Assembly (NCBI GenBank): GCA_014238945.1
Contig: JABAAB010000093.1
Span: 23,793 to 87,792 of the forward strand
Length of the DNA: 64,000 nucleotides
Direction: 5' to 3'
From: Lysobacterales bacterium
Lineage (GTDB): Bacteria; Pseudomonadota; Gammaproteobacteria; Xanthomonadales; SZUA-36
In this document: positions 36,189 to 45,550 of the stretch, piece by piece
Numbering within the stretch: position 1 is the first letter of the stretch
How the letters are laid out: every line of letters starts with the position of its first letter
Notes under the pieces: model-generated
Seen by the model: the letters and a program-made list of their open reading frames with translations, nothing else
Told to the model about the DNA's origin: nothing
Databases searched by the model: none
Program-made: the position numbers and the translations under genes

Positions 36189-38204
36189 CTACGATTTAAA
36201 TGAGTCGGGACGATCCGCTCCTGGCAAATCGCGCAAAATTGGCGTCAGAATGTCGATGGTCGGCTGCAGATGCTGTTCATAATTACGCCACAGATTCACA
36301 GATGAGCTATAGATCGGGCGCCGTACCTGCTCCGAACTCGCGGTCTGCACTGCCCGGTCAGTTTCATGAAAGCGAAGGCATTGTTCCTCGAAGGGCAACT
36401 CGCAGTGATCAAGAATCCGGCGAACCTGGGTATCCAGGTCGTCAACAACGTCCTCATACCGGACGTCCAGGACCTTGCCCGGAAGCACTTCGTTCCAGTG
36501 ATCCATCAGGCGGTCATACTGGACATAATACTCGGCCAGGTCGGTCAGGTCGTAGCTGAAGGGCTGGCCCTTGGCAAACAATTGCTTGTAACTGCCCAGG
36601 CAACTGTCCAGTGGATGGCGTCGTGCGTTGATAATAACTGCCTCGGGCAGAATAAGGTGGACCAGTCCGACTTGGGCAAAATTATTTGGGTTCTTATCCG
36701 TGAAATAGCGCAACCCGGACCGGTATTTCCTGGTTCGTTCAAGATACTCTTGACCCAGTTGGTCAAATCCTGAGGCATCAACATTGGTCAGAATTCCCGG
36801 AAAGCGACCCTGTACTTTCAAGTTACCTGGTATCTTTTGGATAATCCGTCCGAGATCGCTCAACTCGTGCGTACCCTCCACCAGGCTGTGACTGGCAAGT
36901 ATCTGTTCGAGCAATGTAGACCCCGAACGGGGTAAACCAACGATGAAAATGGGTCTTACACCCAGCTTACGGGTTTTGGATTTCTGGTTTACAAAGTCCC
37001 GGTCAAAAACCTCAATAGTCCGGTCGTGAAGGTCCTCGGTTGCGATCGGGTCATAATATTCCTCGGTTCTTTTTATCTCATTGCATTTTCTGAATGAATC
37101 AAAAGCTCTGTCAAAATCATCACGTTCTTCATATGCGAGACCCAGGGTATTGTAGATATGAACCTGAGAGTTCACAGGAATGTCTGGATGATTCAACAAC
37201 TGCTCAATGGAGCTTAGTTCATTATCGGTAAACCGGAAGGTTTTAAGATTGGCAAGACTCCAGTATGTCTGGGTGAAAAACGGGTTGATACGGATACATA
37301 TTCTATAGGTGGCGATGGCATCATCCTGGTGTCCCAGGGTCTTGAGGTTGTGGGCAAGACCGGACAATGCGCCGATATTTTCCGGTGCAAGTTTCAACGA
37401 TTCCTTGTAGGCATCGATAGCACCGGCATAGTCCCCAGCGGCCGACCTCGCATTTCCAAGCAACAGATAAGAATCCGGATTGTCAGCAGCAATACGAACC
37501 ATGCGATTTGCATAAGTCAGCGCTTCTACCGTCTTTTCCTGTTCGACCTGGTTGACCACGAGATCTGCCAATGCACGACCAAAATCGGGTGCAAGCTCCA
37601 GGGCTCGCTTCAACAGAATTTCAGCATCGGCATGCTGTTCTTGCGATGATGCGATCCAGGCCAGCAGCCGCAGCGCGTCGACATTCTCCGGGTCAGCTGC
37701 CAGGATATCGCGATAGATTTTTTCCGCTTCCTCGCCTTTGCCGGTCTGCTCCAGTTCAAATGCCTCGGCCAACTGTCTGCGGGCCGGATCAAGACGCATT
37801 GATTCTTCAACGGCCTGCCTGGCAGCGCCCCGATCTCCCAACAGCATAAGGACCTTGCCCAGTTTTGCCTGTGTGTTTGGGTCCGGGTCACCCAGGTCCA
37901 CCGCGCGCTGCAGGTCCTGTGTTGCCCGTTCCAGCAAGCCCTGCTTGAGATGCATCTCGCCAAGGACCACATGTGGGCGCGGAAACTCTGGATATATTTC
38001 GATCGCATTATTCAATCGTTCTTCAGCGGTATCAAAACGACCAAGCATAAGAAGCGCCCGGCCGGAAAGGCACAGAAAATTGGCGTCATCGGGACGTTCT
38101 GCCAAGGCATTTGCACAAATTTCCTCGGTCATTTTTGCGTCACCGTTTTGCAGGAATGACATGGCGCGCTGGAAGGTGGCTTTCTGGGTCTGATCTGGAT
38201 CCAA
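36189..38204 (-). CDS. TPR-repeat sulfotransferase
   Basis: A 671-residue cytoplasmic protein with two halves. Residues 1-380 are TPR repeats (for example ANFLCLSGRALLMLGRFDTAEE, PDSYLLLGNARSAAGDYAGA, NIGALSGLAHNLKTLGHQDD). From about residue 415 comes a sulfotransferase domain with the PAPS-binding loop PIFIVGLPRSGSTLLEQILA. Later motifs are TDKNPNNFAQVGLVHLILPEA, INARRHPLDSCLGSYKQLF and KVLDVRYEDVVDD. The TPR part probably docks a protein substrate, as in tyrosylprotein-sulfotransferase-like bacterial enzymes. The gene precedes the TonB receptor on the same strand, a pairing seen in marine proteobacteria; whether it sulfates the receptor, a peptide or a small molecule is unknown. Confidence 0.92.
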   Translation of the reverse strand: MDPDQTQKATFQRAMSFLQNGDAKMTEEICANALAERPDDANFLCLSGRALLMLGRFDTAEERLNNAIEIYPEFPRPHVVLGEMHLKQGLLERATQDLQRAVDLGDPDPNTQAKLGKVLMLLGDRGAARQAVEESMRLDPARRQLAEAFELEQTGKGEEAEKIYRDILAADPENVDALRLLAWIASSQEQHADAEILLKRALELAPDFGRALADLVVNQVEQEKTVEALTYANRMVRIAADNPDSYLLLGNARSAAGDYAGAIDAYKESLKLAPENIGALSGLAHNLKTLGHQDDAIATYRICIRINPFFTQTYWSLANLKTFRFTDNELSSIEQLLNHPDIPVNSQVHIYNTLGLAYEERDDFDRAFDSFRKCNEIKRTEEYYDPIATEDLHDRTIEVFDRDFVNQKSKTRKLGVRPIFIVGLPRSGSTLLEQILASHSLVEGTHELSDLGRIIQKIPGNLKVQGRFPGILTNVDASGFDQLGQEYLERTRKYRSGLRYFTDKNPNNFAQVGLVHLILPEAVIINARRHPLDSCLGSYKQLFAKGQPFSYDLTDLAEYYVQYDRLMDHWNEVLPGKVLDVRYEDVVDDLDTQVRRILDHCELPFEEQCLRFHETDRAVQTASSEQVRRPIYSSSVNLWRNYEQHLQPTIDILTPILRDLPGADRPDSFKS

Positions 38205-38339
38205 AAGTCTAACTCCTGATGGTTGCCGGCCAAACCGGAACGTGCCAAGTATTAACCCGGACTTTCATTACAACATGCTTCCGGAACAATGGGTGATACA
38301 AATGAGTCGATCGCTGCAGTTTGCCAGTCGACTTTCATT

Positions 38340-38747
38340 CTACCGGTTGCCACTGTTGTCACCAGAATGCTGGTCGAATGGCCCGATTTTGTCCGCGATG
38401 ATGGTCATTTGCTCCAGTGGTTTATCCCCACCGTTACCCAGGCGAAAACCGATCAGACCATTGGGCATCAACTGGGTACTCTTTCCTGAGATCTGTTTCG
38501 GTTCGATCACCTGAGGTTCGGTCCGCATATTATGTTCTGGTATGTGGATGGCAGCGGAAAATCCATGCAGTGCCTTGTCCGCAGCTTCTTCCGGAATAAA
38601 TAATTGATTCTCAACCAGGGCGCTGGCTGCAGCCTGGCCAGCCATCAACTCTTCAAAACCCAGTTGTGTTCGCTCTGCCGCTCTGGCACCGTTGACAAGC
38701 TGCATTGAAAACAGAGCAAACAGAATGATTGAAGCTTTCTTCCACAT
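38340..38747 (-). CDS. small secreted protein, function unknown
   Basis: A 135-residue protein. ATG at 38747 is preferred over a TTG five codons earlier. It opens with a signal peptide (MWKKASIILFALFSMQLVNG, Ala-rich cleavage region). The mature part is rich in Gln, Glu and Pro with no cysteine: FEELMAGQAAASALVENQLF, HGFSAAIHIPEHNMRTE, then IGFRLGNGGDKPLEQM. I do not recognise a family. It lies between the TPR-sulfotransferase and the DUF4915-like gene on the same strand and may be a substrate or partner of either; no supporting motif is visible. Confidence 0.6.
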   Translation of the reverse strand: MWKKASIILFALFSMQLVNGARAAERTQLGFEELMAGQAAASALVENQLFIPEEAADKALHGFSAAIHIPEHNMRTEPQVIEPKQISGKSTQLMPNGLIGFRLGNGGDKPLEQMTIIADKIGPFDQHSGDNSGNR

Positions 38748-38825
38748 GTTGGTCACCGGCAAATCGTCATCATAATTTGAATATTACTTCCTTGCAGTCA
38801 TGCTTTATATGGCAGGACAGGCAAC

Positions 38826-39764
38826 TTACCCGCCATGCGGCCACAGTTCCAGGCCGTGTATCGCGTTGCGAATGTCCATGGAAAGGTTGACTGTTGCGAC
38901 TGCCTGATTTGCCTCCAGGTCGTACAGTGTAATCGTCGATGGTGACGAGCCCCCGGCTACAAAGCGCTCATCGACCAGGCAAAGTCCGCGACCAAAACCC
39001 TGTCGTGCGATTTTGGAATCATCGATATTTGAAAACGTGATCTGCGATTGCGGGTAAGTCCCGATGCGAAAGGCCTGGCTTCTAAAATCACGACCCACGT
39101 AACGCAAGGCATCACTGGCTGTATCATTGAATAGAACGCCATCTCGGAACGGTCTGGCATTGTGGGTTACAAGTGGCAGTGAGCAGACTTCCGATACTTC
39201 GTTCCTGCTGTTGAGGTGAAGCATCGCAGGTATATTGAGGCCACTGAAATAAATTCCGGTGTTGTCAACATGGACATTGTTGATATGAAACTGGTTGATC
39301 GGCCTTGGCCCTGCATCTGTGCGCGGGTCAAAGGTGTGGCCACTCCAGCCGTCGCGGAGTTTCATCAGATGAAACCCCCACACAAATGCTTTCTTTTCGA
39401 GATCGAAGGCCAGCAGACTGTCGAAGCCAGTCGAGCTTAAGAAAATCACCCGATCCTGGCGACAAATCTCATGACAATGTTTGAGGTAGCGATTGCGGCA
39501 GGAAGCCTGGATATTGAACTCCCGGTCATAGCAGTAGAGTTCGTCACTCGCGGCGACAAGAATATCTTCGGTGTCAATGGCAATACCGCGCAAACCACGG
39601 TCGGCACCACGACCCCGGAAATCTATCTCGCTTGTGTTCCAGTCGACATGCTGCTCACCCGTTCTGTTTTCGAAATCGACCGTAAAAATACCACCATGGC
39701 TCTCGCCCTGCTGGCTGCCACGCACCACAGAAGTCGCGATGAACGTCGGGAGAGTTAAGCTCAT
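38826..39764 (-). CDS. TIGR03032/DUF4915-like beta-propeller protein
   Basis: A 312-residue protein; ATG at 39764 (MSLTLPTFIATSVVRGSQQG) is used, with a GTG three codons upstream as an alternative. Repeating segments such as GLRGIAIDTEDILVAASDEL, FDSLLAFDLEKKAFVWGFHL, INQFHINNVHVDNTGIYFSG and VDERFVAGGSSPSTITLYDL suggest a six-bladed propeller. The layout, the 'HINNV...GIYFSG' pair and the 'RGLCLVDERFVAGGSSPSTI' end resemble the TIGR03032/DUF4915 family, often found beside TPR-sulfotransferase or hydroxylase genes. Function unknown. No signal peptide is evident, so it is probably cytoplasmic. The family call is moderate. Confidence 0.6.
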   Translation of the reverse strand: MSLTLPTFIATSVVRGSQQGESHGGIFTVDFENRTGEQHVDWNTSEIDFRGRGADRGLRGIAIDTEDILVAASDELYCYDREFNIQASCRNRYLKHCHEICRQDRVIFLSSTGFDSLLAFDLEKKAFVWGFHLMKLRDGWSGHTFDPRTDAGPRPINQFHINNVHVDNTGIYFSGLNIPAMLHLNSRNEVSEVCSLPLVTHNARPFRDGVLFNDTASDALRYVGRDFRSQAFRIGTYPQSQITFSNIDDSKIARQGFGRGLCLVDERFVAGGSSPSTITLYDLEANQAVATVNLSMDIRNAIHGLELWPHGG

Positions 39765-39930
39765 ACGAACCACTTGCGATTGAAATCAGCAGCAGATGGT
39801 AGCTCATCGGACAATAATGAGCTACCTATGGGATGGTCTACGACCGAGGTTTGTATTAGCGCCGGGAGCACTATAGGCTAAGACCGTCCAGGTAAAATTG
39901 GTGTCCGCAGCGACCAGCAGGAGTTCGTCC

Positions 39931-42255
39931 ATGACCTTAATGAATTTCAATATTCGACAGTTTGTAATGACCCTGTTGACGGGGGCTGCACTCGCCAACG
40001 GCGTGCTGGCAGCAGAAATACCCGCTGATCATCGATCCGAACAGGTCGACTCCCTGTTTGCCTTTCTCGACGAGGGTGTGCGCCCGGGTGCGGCTGTCAT
40101 GGTCATTGACCATGGCAAGGTCGTGTACAGCAAGGGCTTTGGTTATGCAGACCTCGACAAGAAAGTTCGTATAACACCTGAATCGACTTTCCGGCTCGGG
40201 TCGGTCTCCAAACAATTCACCACCATGGCCATCATGGTATTGCAGGAACGTGGCAAACTGGACTACGACGACCCCATCGCTAAATACCTCCCGGAACAGA
40301 AAGTATACCCGGGGATCACCATTCGCCATCTCCTCACGCATACCTCCGGGTTACCGGACTATTACGACCTGGTCGAAGAGACAGACCAGTTGCTGACCAA
40401 TGCCGAAGCCAGCCAGTTCCTTGCTCAAATGGGCAAGGTCGAGTTCGCACCCGGCGAAAGGTACCAGTACAGCAACTCGGCCTATGAATTACTGGCATTG
40501 ATTGTTGAGGAAGCCTCGGGCCAGCGTTTTGCAGATTTCATGCAGGAAAGCGTATTTGCGCCGGCCGGCATGACCGGTTCGCTGATCTTCGATCACACGC
40601 AGCCTTCAATGGCCCGGCGTGTGTTGGGTTACGACAAGACTTCGAATGGCTACACGCTGAATGACGCACATTATCTGAACGGTATCGTCGGCTCTGGTGG
40701 CACCTATGCGACCCTGAATGATTTTTATCACTGGGACCAGGCCTTGTATGGCGAAGATGTGGTATCAGGGGAGACGCTGAAAAGAGCCTTCACCCGTGCA
40801 ACCCTGAACAATGGTGATGAGATCGATTATGGCTTTGGTTGGCGACTCGATGGCTATCGCGATCACCCACGAATTGCCCACGGTGGAAGCTGGGTCGGTT
40901 TTCGGACCCATATCGCGCGTTTTGTGGATGAACAACTGTCCATCGTCGTGTTGAGCAACCTGAGCGACTTCGAACCGGGACTCTACCTGGACCGGGTTGC
41001 TGATATTTACCTGCCAGAGAAGACCGGTGAATTTCGCGCTGCATCCTCGCTCGAACAGATCCAGTGGCAGATGCGCAGACTGCCGTCAGACATGATCTGG
41101 TGGGACGTCTATGGCACCGATCAGGCCTGGAACTTCAAAAACCTGCACCAGATATTCCCGACGGTAAATGTTTATCGCAATGGACCGGTCAAAGAACTGG
41201 CCCATAAACCGATGGCCGAGATCGGTGCCTTCGAATTAGATACGCCCCGGGGCAAAATGAGTTTTGATGACTTTATCAATACCGATCTCTCAACCCTGAT
41301 GGGTATCGTTGTGGTCCACCAGGGAAAAATCGTCTACGAACGTTACCCACGTATGCAGGAATACGAGATGCCGGTGTACTGGTCGGTGGCCAAGTCGTTT
41401 GTCGGCACCGTGATTCGAATCCTCGAAGAACGCGGTGAGGTCGATGTGAGTCGTCCGATGGACTACTACATACCGGAGATATCCGGGTCCGATTTCGCGG
41501 ACATATCGGTGCGGGACGTGCTGGATATGGCCACCGGTCTGGATTGTTCAGACGATTACAGCAATTATCAAACCTGCTACTACCGTTACTCCGCAACCAT
41601 CGGTGATGGATTTCGCCTGGCCGAGTCGGGGGATAATCCGTACGATTTTCTGATGAATCTGAAAGGGACCAAACGGCACGCAGAACCCGGGCACCAGTTT
41701 TCCTATTCGGGCCTCAATACATTTGCCCTGGCATGGCTGGTCGAGAAAGTGACCGGTGTCCCATTCCAGGACGTATTCAGTCGTGAGATCTGGTACCACA
41801 TCGGTGCCGAGTCCAATGCATCCTACATCGCGCCACGTTATGGAATCGCAGTCACACATGGTGGCTTTATGGCGCGTGTACGTGATGTGGCACGGCTCGG
41901 TCTGTTATTTACGCCGAGCTACCAGGTGGTTTCAGACGAAAAGATCATCTCCGATCAACACCTGGATTTCATCCTGAACGACGGCAGACCTGAGTTGTTG
42001 ACAAACGCCGGTGCACCCGATTCCAGTGTGAGCGGCATCAAGCACAATATTTATCAATGGGACCGTATCTTTGCCAACGGCGATATTTTCAAGGGTGGCT
42101 GGGCCGGTCAGGGATTGTTGATCAATCCGAAGCGCGATACGGTGGTCGTTTTCACTGGTTACATGAAGGACGCCGAAGGCAGCGAGGTCAATTCATTTCC
42201 AAAGATCATGCAGATGATGAATGGAGTTTTCGGTCAGGACCAGGCAAAAGACTGA
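39931..42255 (+). CDS. tandem beta-lactamase-fold serine hydrolase, secreted
   Basis: A 774-residue protein. ATG at 39931 has AGGAG eight bases upstream and begins a signal peptide (MNFNIRQFVMTLLTGAALAN). It contains two class C beta-lactamase-like domains. The first has Ser91-Val-Ser-Lys94 (RLGSVSKQF), the YSNSAYE motif and HGGSWVG. The second, from about residue 430, has WSVAKSFVG, FSYSGLNTFALAWL and WAGQGLL-type equivalents (GGWAGQGLLIN). Both serine-lysine catalytic pairs are therefore present. Relatives are esterases or D-amino-acid peptidases, not usually antibiotic-resistance enzymes. Two active sites in one chain is unusual and suggests duplication. It stands alone, divergent from the DUF4915-like gene. 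Confidence 0.88.
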   Translation: MTLMNFNIRQFVMTLLTGAALANGVLAAEIPADHRSEQVDSLFAFLDEGVRPGAAVMVIDHGKVVYSKGFGYADLDKKVRITPESTFRLGSVSKQFTTMAIMVLQERGKLDYDDPIAKYLPEQKVYPGITIRHLLTHTSGLPDYYDLVEETDQLLTNAEASQFLAQMGKVEFAPGERYQYSNSAYELLALIVEEASGQRFADFMQESVFAPAGMTGSLIFDHTQPSMARRVLGYDKTSNGYTLNDAHYLNGIVGSGGTYATLNDFYHWDQALYGEDVVSGETLKRAFTRATLNNGDEIDYGFGWRLDGYRDHPRIAHGGSWVGFRTHIARFVDEQLSIVVLSNLSDFEPGLYLDRVADIYLPEKTGEFRAASSLEQIQWQMRRLPSDMIWWDVYGTDQAWNFKNLHQIFPTVNVYRNGPVKELAHKPMAEIGAFELDTPRGKMSFDDFINTDLSTLMGIVVVHQGKIVYERYPRMQEYEMPVYWSVAKSFVGTVIRILEERGEVDVSRPMDYYIPEISGSDFADISVRDVLDMATGLDCSDDYSNYQTCYYRYSATIGDGFRLAESGDNPYDFLMNLKGTKRHAEPGHQFSYSGLNTFALAWLVEKVTGVPFQDVFSREIWYHIGAESNASYIAPRYGIAVTHGGFMARVRDVARLGLLFTPSYQVVSDEKIISDQHLDFILNDGRPELLTNAGAPDSSVSGIKHNIYQWDRIFANGDIFKGGWAGQGLLINPKRDTVVVFTGYMKDAEGSEVNSFPKIMQMMNGVFGQDQAKD

Positions 42256-42326
42256 TGGTCAGCAGGTTCTGACAAAGATGTCGACAATTGTGCTGTCCTT
42301 ATCGAGATCGGTACAGGCGATACCAA

Positions 42327-42494
42327 TCAGGTCGTGCAAGCGGGCTGTCATAGCCACTCTTGAACAGTTTAATTCCAGGCTGGTTCGAATTATTTGCTGG
42401 TCAGAAACCTTATTCGTTTTCTGATCAACTCCTTTCTTCGTTTCCTGGATACGATTCTGTTAAAAGTCGGTTGTTCCCAAAGCTGATAGGTTAG
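42327..42494 (-). repeat. dispersed repeat copy B, beside an IS481-type remnant
   Basis: This is the second copy of the repeat at 32637-32803. The minus strand encodes LTYQLWEQPTFNRIVSRKRR then KELIRKRIRFLTSK and a stop, against QHW, FSRI and KKRITYL in copy A. It stops matching copy A at about the same point on each side, so the two copies have common boundaries. It abuts a truncated IS481 transposase on the right at 42502. It may be the end of the element that brought in that fragment or an unrelated element. Confidence 0.75.
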
Positions 42495-42501
42495 GCACAA
42501 G

Positions 42502-42810
42502 TTCCCATTCCGCATTCAGCAGATTAGAACCGATCGTGGTCACGAGTTTCAGGTACAGTTCCATTGGTATGTGGAAGACCTGGGTATTCGACATGTCTAC
42601 ATTAAGCCCAGAACGCCTCAGCTCAACGGCAAAGTCGAGCGATCCCATCGGTCGGACCAGGAGGAGTTCTATCAGTTATTGAACTACAAGAGTGATGTGG
42701 ACCTGAAAAAGAAGTTGAATGAATGGGAGCAATTCTACAACCTCGCCAGACCCCATGGTGCACATCGAGGCAAAACGCCTTACGAATCACTCAGAGAAAA
42801 GTTAACATGA
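42502..42810 (+). mobile_element. remnant of an IS481-family transposase
   Basis: A frame from 42502 encodes the C-terminal third of an integrase-core transposase: IRTDRGHEFQVQFHWYVEDL, GIRHVYIKPRTPQLNGKVERS and PHGAHRGKTPYESLREKLT, ending at 42808-42810. This is typical of IS481 elements. The second catalytic Asp (TDRGHEF) and the Glu (NGKVERS) are present, but the N-terminal helix-turn-helix and first Asp are missing. It is not mobile on its own. No matching inverted repeat was found on the right side. Confidence 0.85.
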
Positions 42811-42982
42811 CGTGCAAGTGTCCATGCGGTGCGCACCTATTACACTCTATACATACGGTTTGCTTAATATCGATTACTGACCGGTTGCCGCTTTTCCCGT
42901 CAGTTAGCTGTGAAGAAATCCGGTTTAACCCATCTATCCAAAGGAAGCCGAGACCACCACGATGGGTGATCAATGGGTCGCT

Positions 42983-45439
42983 TCACTCTGGAGCGAGGGT
43001 GAAATCAAGCGTAACACTGCCACCTGCATTGACGTTCACAGTTTGCTGCTGGCTAAGGTATCCGGACCTAGATGCCATTACGGTCTGCAATCCTTCCGGT
43101 ACATTCTGAATGCTGTACTTGCCACCCTTGTTGGTGCTGGCCGATGAACTGCCAAGAACCTGAACCAGCACAGCGGCCAGTTTACCGCCGGAGCCTGAAT
43201 ACACCGTACCCTTGATCGCCCCGGCGCCGCCGGTGGCGGATTCGTTCAGGGCAAAATCAACCGTCGTTGTGGTGGCTTCGGTGACGGTTGCAGATGTATT
43301 CTGACCGTCAAAACCACCTGCCGTGACCGCCACGTTACGATTACCAACCGGTACATCGGTGATGGAATAGTCACCGAACGAATCGCTGGTGCCGGACTGA
43401 CCGCTGTCGGTGGAGACCGCAGCATTGGGTATGCCCGCACCGGTAGCGGCATTGGTTACCTGTCCGGCCACGCTGCCAAAAACGCTGCCACCACCCGTGT
43501 TGTCACCACACAATGTGCTGTTGGCAATATCCAGCGACCAACCGGCCAGGGTCGCCAGGTCTACACAAAATTGTAGTACAGCCAGGTTTTTAACCCTCGG
43601 TGTGTTGAAAACGGCCTCACCGGCAGCGTCGGTGGTGGCATTGCGGGTACCGCTCCAGTCACCGGAGAAACTGCCTTCCACTGCCACATTCCCGAGAGGA
43701 TCGCCTGAATCGTCCGATACCACCACGGTGGCATAGCCGGTATTGCGGTTGCCCTTGCCCACGGTGATGCTGACATTGATCGAATCGACGGTGAACTCAG
43801 GCATTCCATTGGCGACCGTGACATTGCTGGCATCACCGCCTTCGCGCAGATCACTGTCCACCGCGCGTGCATTGATTACATGTGCACCGTCCAGAACGGT
43901 ACCGGTATCCCAGTTGGCGGTGTAGTCGGGAGCAGCATAGGTCGCCGGTTGCCAGGTGCCCCCGTCCACGTTCCACTCGACCAGTAACCCGCCAACCGGG
44001 TCCTCGGTGTCGGTGGCGTTGATGCGGATCTGGGTCACACCGGACAGGGGTGACGGATCATTGTCCACCGGGTTGAGGATGGATACTACCGGTGGGTCAC
44101 CCGGCACGGTCAGGTTTGGACGCAGGATATACAGACCCTGTTCAATACCGCTGACGATGACATTGCCGCTGGCAAAGAAGGGGTAAACACTCCAGGCACC
44201 ACTGAAATTTGCCGAATCGCTGTCTGGGTAAATGTCGAAAAATCCCGCCTCAGACAGGTTGCCGTTGGCAATATCGCTGATATCAACAATCCGCAGACCG
44301 GAGCGGTAATTGGCCTGGTAGCTGTGCTCACCGACGATGTACTGGTTGTGGTCGATCGAGGTGCTGGGGCCGATGTAGTCGCCCATATAGACCGGGTTGT
44401 CCAGGTCCCGTACATCCCAGATCAGGGTGCGGGTGTTGGTCACGGTGGCTACATTGCGCTCATCGAGTTCATCATCCATCAACAGGTAGGAATGGTCCTC
44501 GGTAACCCAGCCCTGGTGGGTATAACCAAGATCTGCGTAGGGGGTGCTGGAAAGCTGCACCGGTGCCGCCTTGACACTGACATCGACGATGGTCAGCGTG
44601 TCCTCGTTATATGCGAAGCAGATTTCTGTGCCCTGGTGGTCGCTGTCCGGGCCGTTGTAACTCACGCACTGGGCATCGTGGGTGTAGCCATCGGTATCGA
44701 AACATCCGGCAGCCAACGGACTGGTCGGGTTGAGGATGTCCACGAAATGCAGGCCACGGCCACAGTTGCCACTGTTCAGGCCAACACCGTAGGCATAGGC
44801 ACTGTCTTCGTTGACAACAATATTGTGCGAGGTGCTGAAACCCAGGTAAAACGCGGTCTCTACAAAGGTGACAGGAGGTGAAGGCACATTACGTAATTGT
44901 GCGAGGTCCATCACCTGCATACCACTGTTGAGGGCTTCACTGCCGATAAAAGCATGGTCATCGTGGGTCTTGATATCACGCCAGCTTGAGTTTAAAACCC
45001 CGGTATGCGGGGGCAGGTGGCCGAGGTAAATGGGGTTGAGTGGGTCGGTAATGTCCACAAAGGCAGTGCCATTGGTCAGACCCATGATGGCGTATTCACT
45101 GCCGGTGGTGGAGTCTGTCCAGCCCCAGATGTCGTTGCCGTTACCACCGCCGATCTGGCTCAGTGGCAGAAAGGCCATCAGGTCAACATTGTTGCAGGGG
45201 TAGGAACCTGCGAAACCACCGCTGCAGGTGGTGATGCTTTGCGCAGCCAGTTGCTGGTTGTGGTGGTGTTCCGCAGCAAATGCCCGCATGGTGTCACGGA
45301 CATGAGCGGGTACGCGGCCCTGGCCGGGCATACTGTCATCGTGGGCCAGCGGCACACTGGTGGTAGCCAGGATTAAGAATCCGGTAACGACTGCCATCAG
45401 CCTGGTTTTAGAAAGATGTATGAGTTTTAGCAGATCCAA
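42983..45439 (-). CDS. LVIVD-repeat / choice-of-anchor B family secreted protein with two carboxypeptidase-regulatory-like domains
   Basis: An 818-residue secreted protein. The signal region (MDLLKLIHLSKTRLMAVVTG) is followed by IWGWTDSTTGSEYAIMGL, GTAFVDITDPLNPIYLGHLP, TDGYTHDAQCVSYNGPDSDH and the LVIVD-type repeats NTRTLIWDVRDLDNPVYMG and YRSGLRIVDISDIANG, together the choice-of-anchor B core. From about residue 450 there is an Ig-like stretch (PPVVSILNPVDNDPSPLSG). The C-terminus carries two carboxypeptidase-regulatory-like domains, VAGQVTNAATGAGIPNAAVS and IKGTVYSGSGGKLAAVLVQV. Such proteins are exported or surface-displayed. The biological role is unknown; it is probably structural or adhesive and is encoded alone. 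Confidence 0.85.
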   Translation of the reverse strand: MDLLKLIHLSKTRLMAVVTGFLILATTSVPLAHDDSMPGQGRVPAHVRDTMRAFAAEHHHNQQLAAQSITTCSGGFAGSYPCNNVDLMAFLPLSQIGGGNGNDIWGWTDSTTGSEYAIMGLTNGTAFVDITDPLNPIYLGHLPPHTGVLNSSWRDIKTHDDHAFIGSEALNSGMQVMDLAQLRNVPSPPVTFVETAFYLGFSTSHNIVVNEDSAYAYGVGLNSGNCGRGLHFVDILNPTSPLAAGCFDTDGYTHDAQCVSYNGPDSDHQGTEICFAYNEDTLTIVDVSVKAAPVQLSSTPYADLGYTHQGWVTEDHSYLLMDDELDERNVATVTNTRTLIWDVRDLDNPVYMGDYIGPSTSIDHNQYIVGEHSYQANYRSGLRIVDISDIANGNLSEAGFFDIYPDSDSANFSGAWSVYPFFASGNVIVSGIEQGLYILRPNLTVPGDPPVVSILNPVDNDPSPLSGVTQIRINATDTEDPVGGLLVEWNVDGGTWQPATYAAPDYTANWDTGTVLDGAHVINARAVDSDLREGGDASNVTVANGMPEFTVDSINVSITVGKGNRNTGYATVVVSDDSGDPLGNVAVEGSFSGDWSGTRNATTDAAGEAVFNTPRVKNLAVLQFCVDLATLAGWSLDIANSTLCGDNTGGGSVFGSVAGQVTNAATGAGIPNAAVSTDSGQSGTSDSFGDYSITDVPVGNRNVAVTAGGFDGQNTSATVTEATTTTVDFALNESATGGAGAIKGTVYSGSGGKLAAVLVQVLGSSSASTNKGGKYSIQNVPEGLQTVMASRSGYLSQQQTVNVNAGGSVTLDFTLAPE

Positions 45440-45550
45440 TTGTAGAACTCCTGTCCGGGGTATGTCCGGCGTTGTACCTATCTACCAGTATAGCTGTTCA
45501 TCACAGCAACGGTGTCTGACCGTTTTTGTAGCAGCAACTGAATTGACACG

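Noticed and set aside
39931..42255. The tandem beta-lactamase-fold protein as an antibiotic-resistance gene
   Set aside because: The fold and motifs fit esterase/peptidase relatives of class C; nothing marks it as a resistance enzyme.
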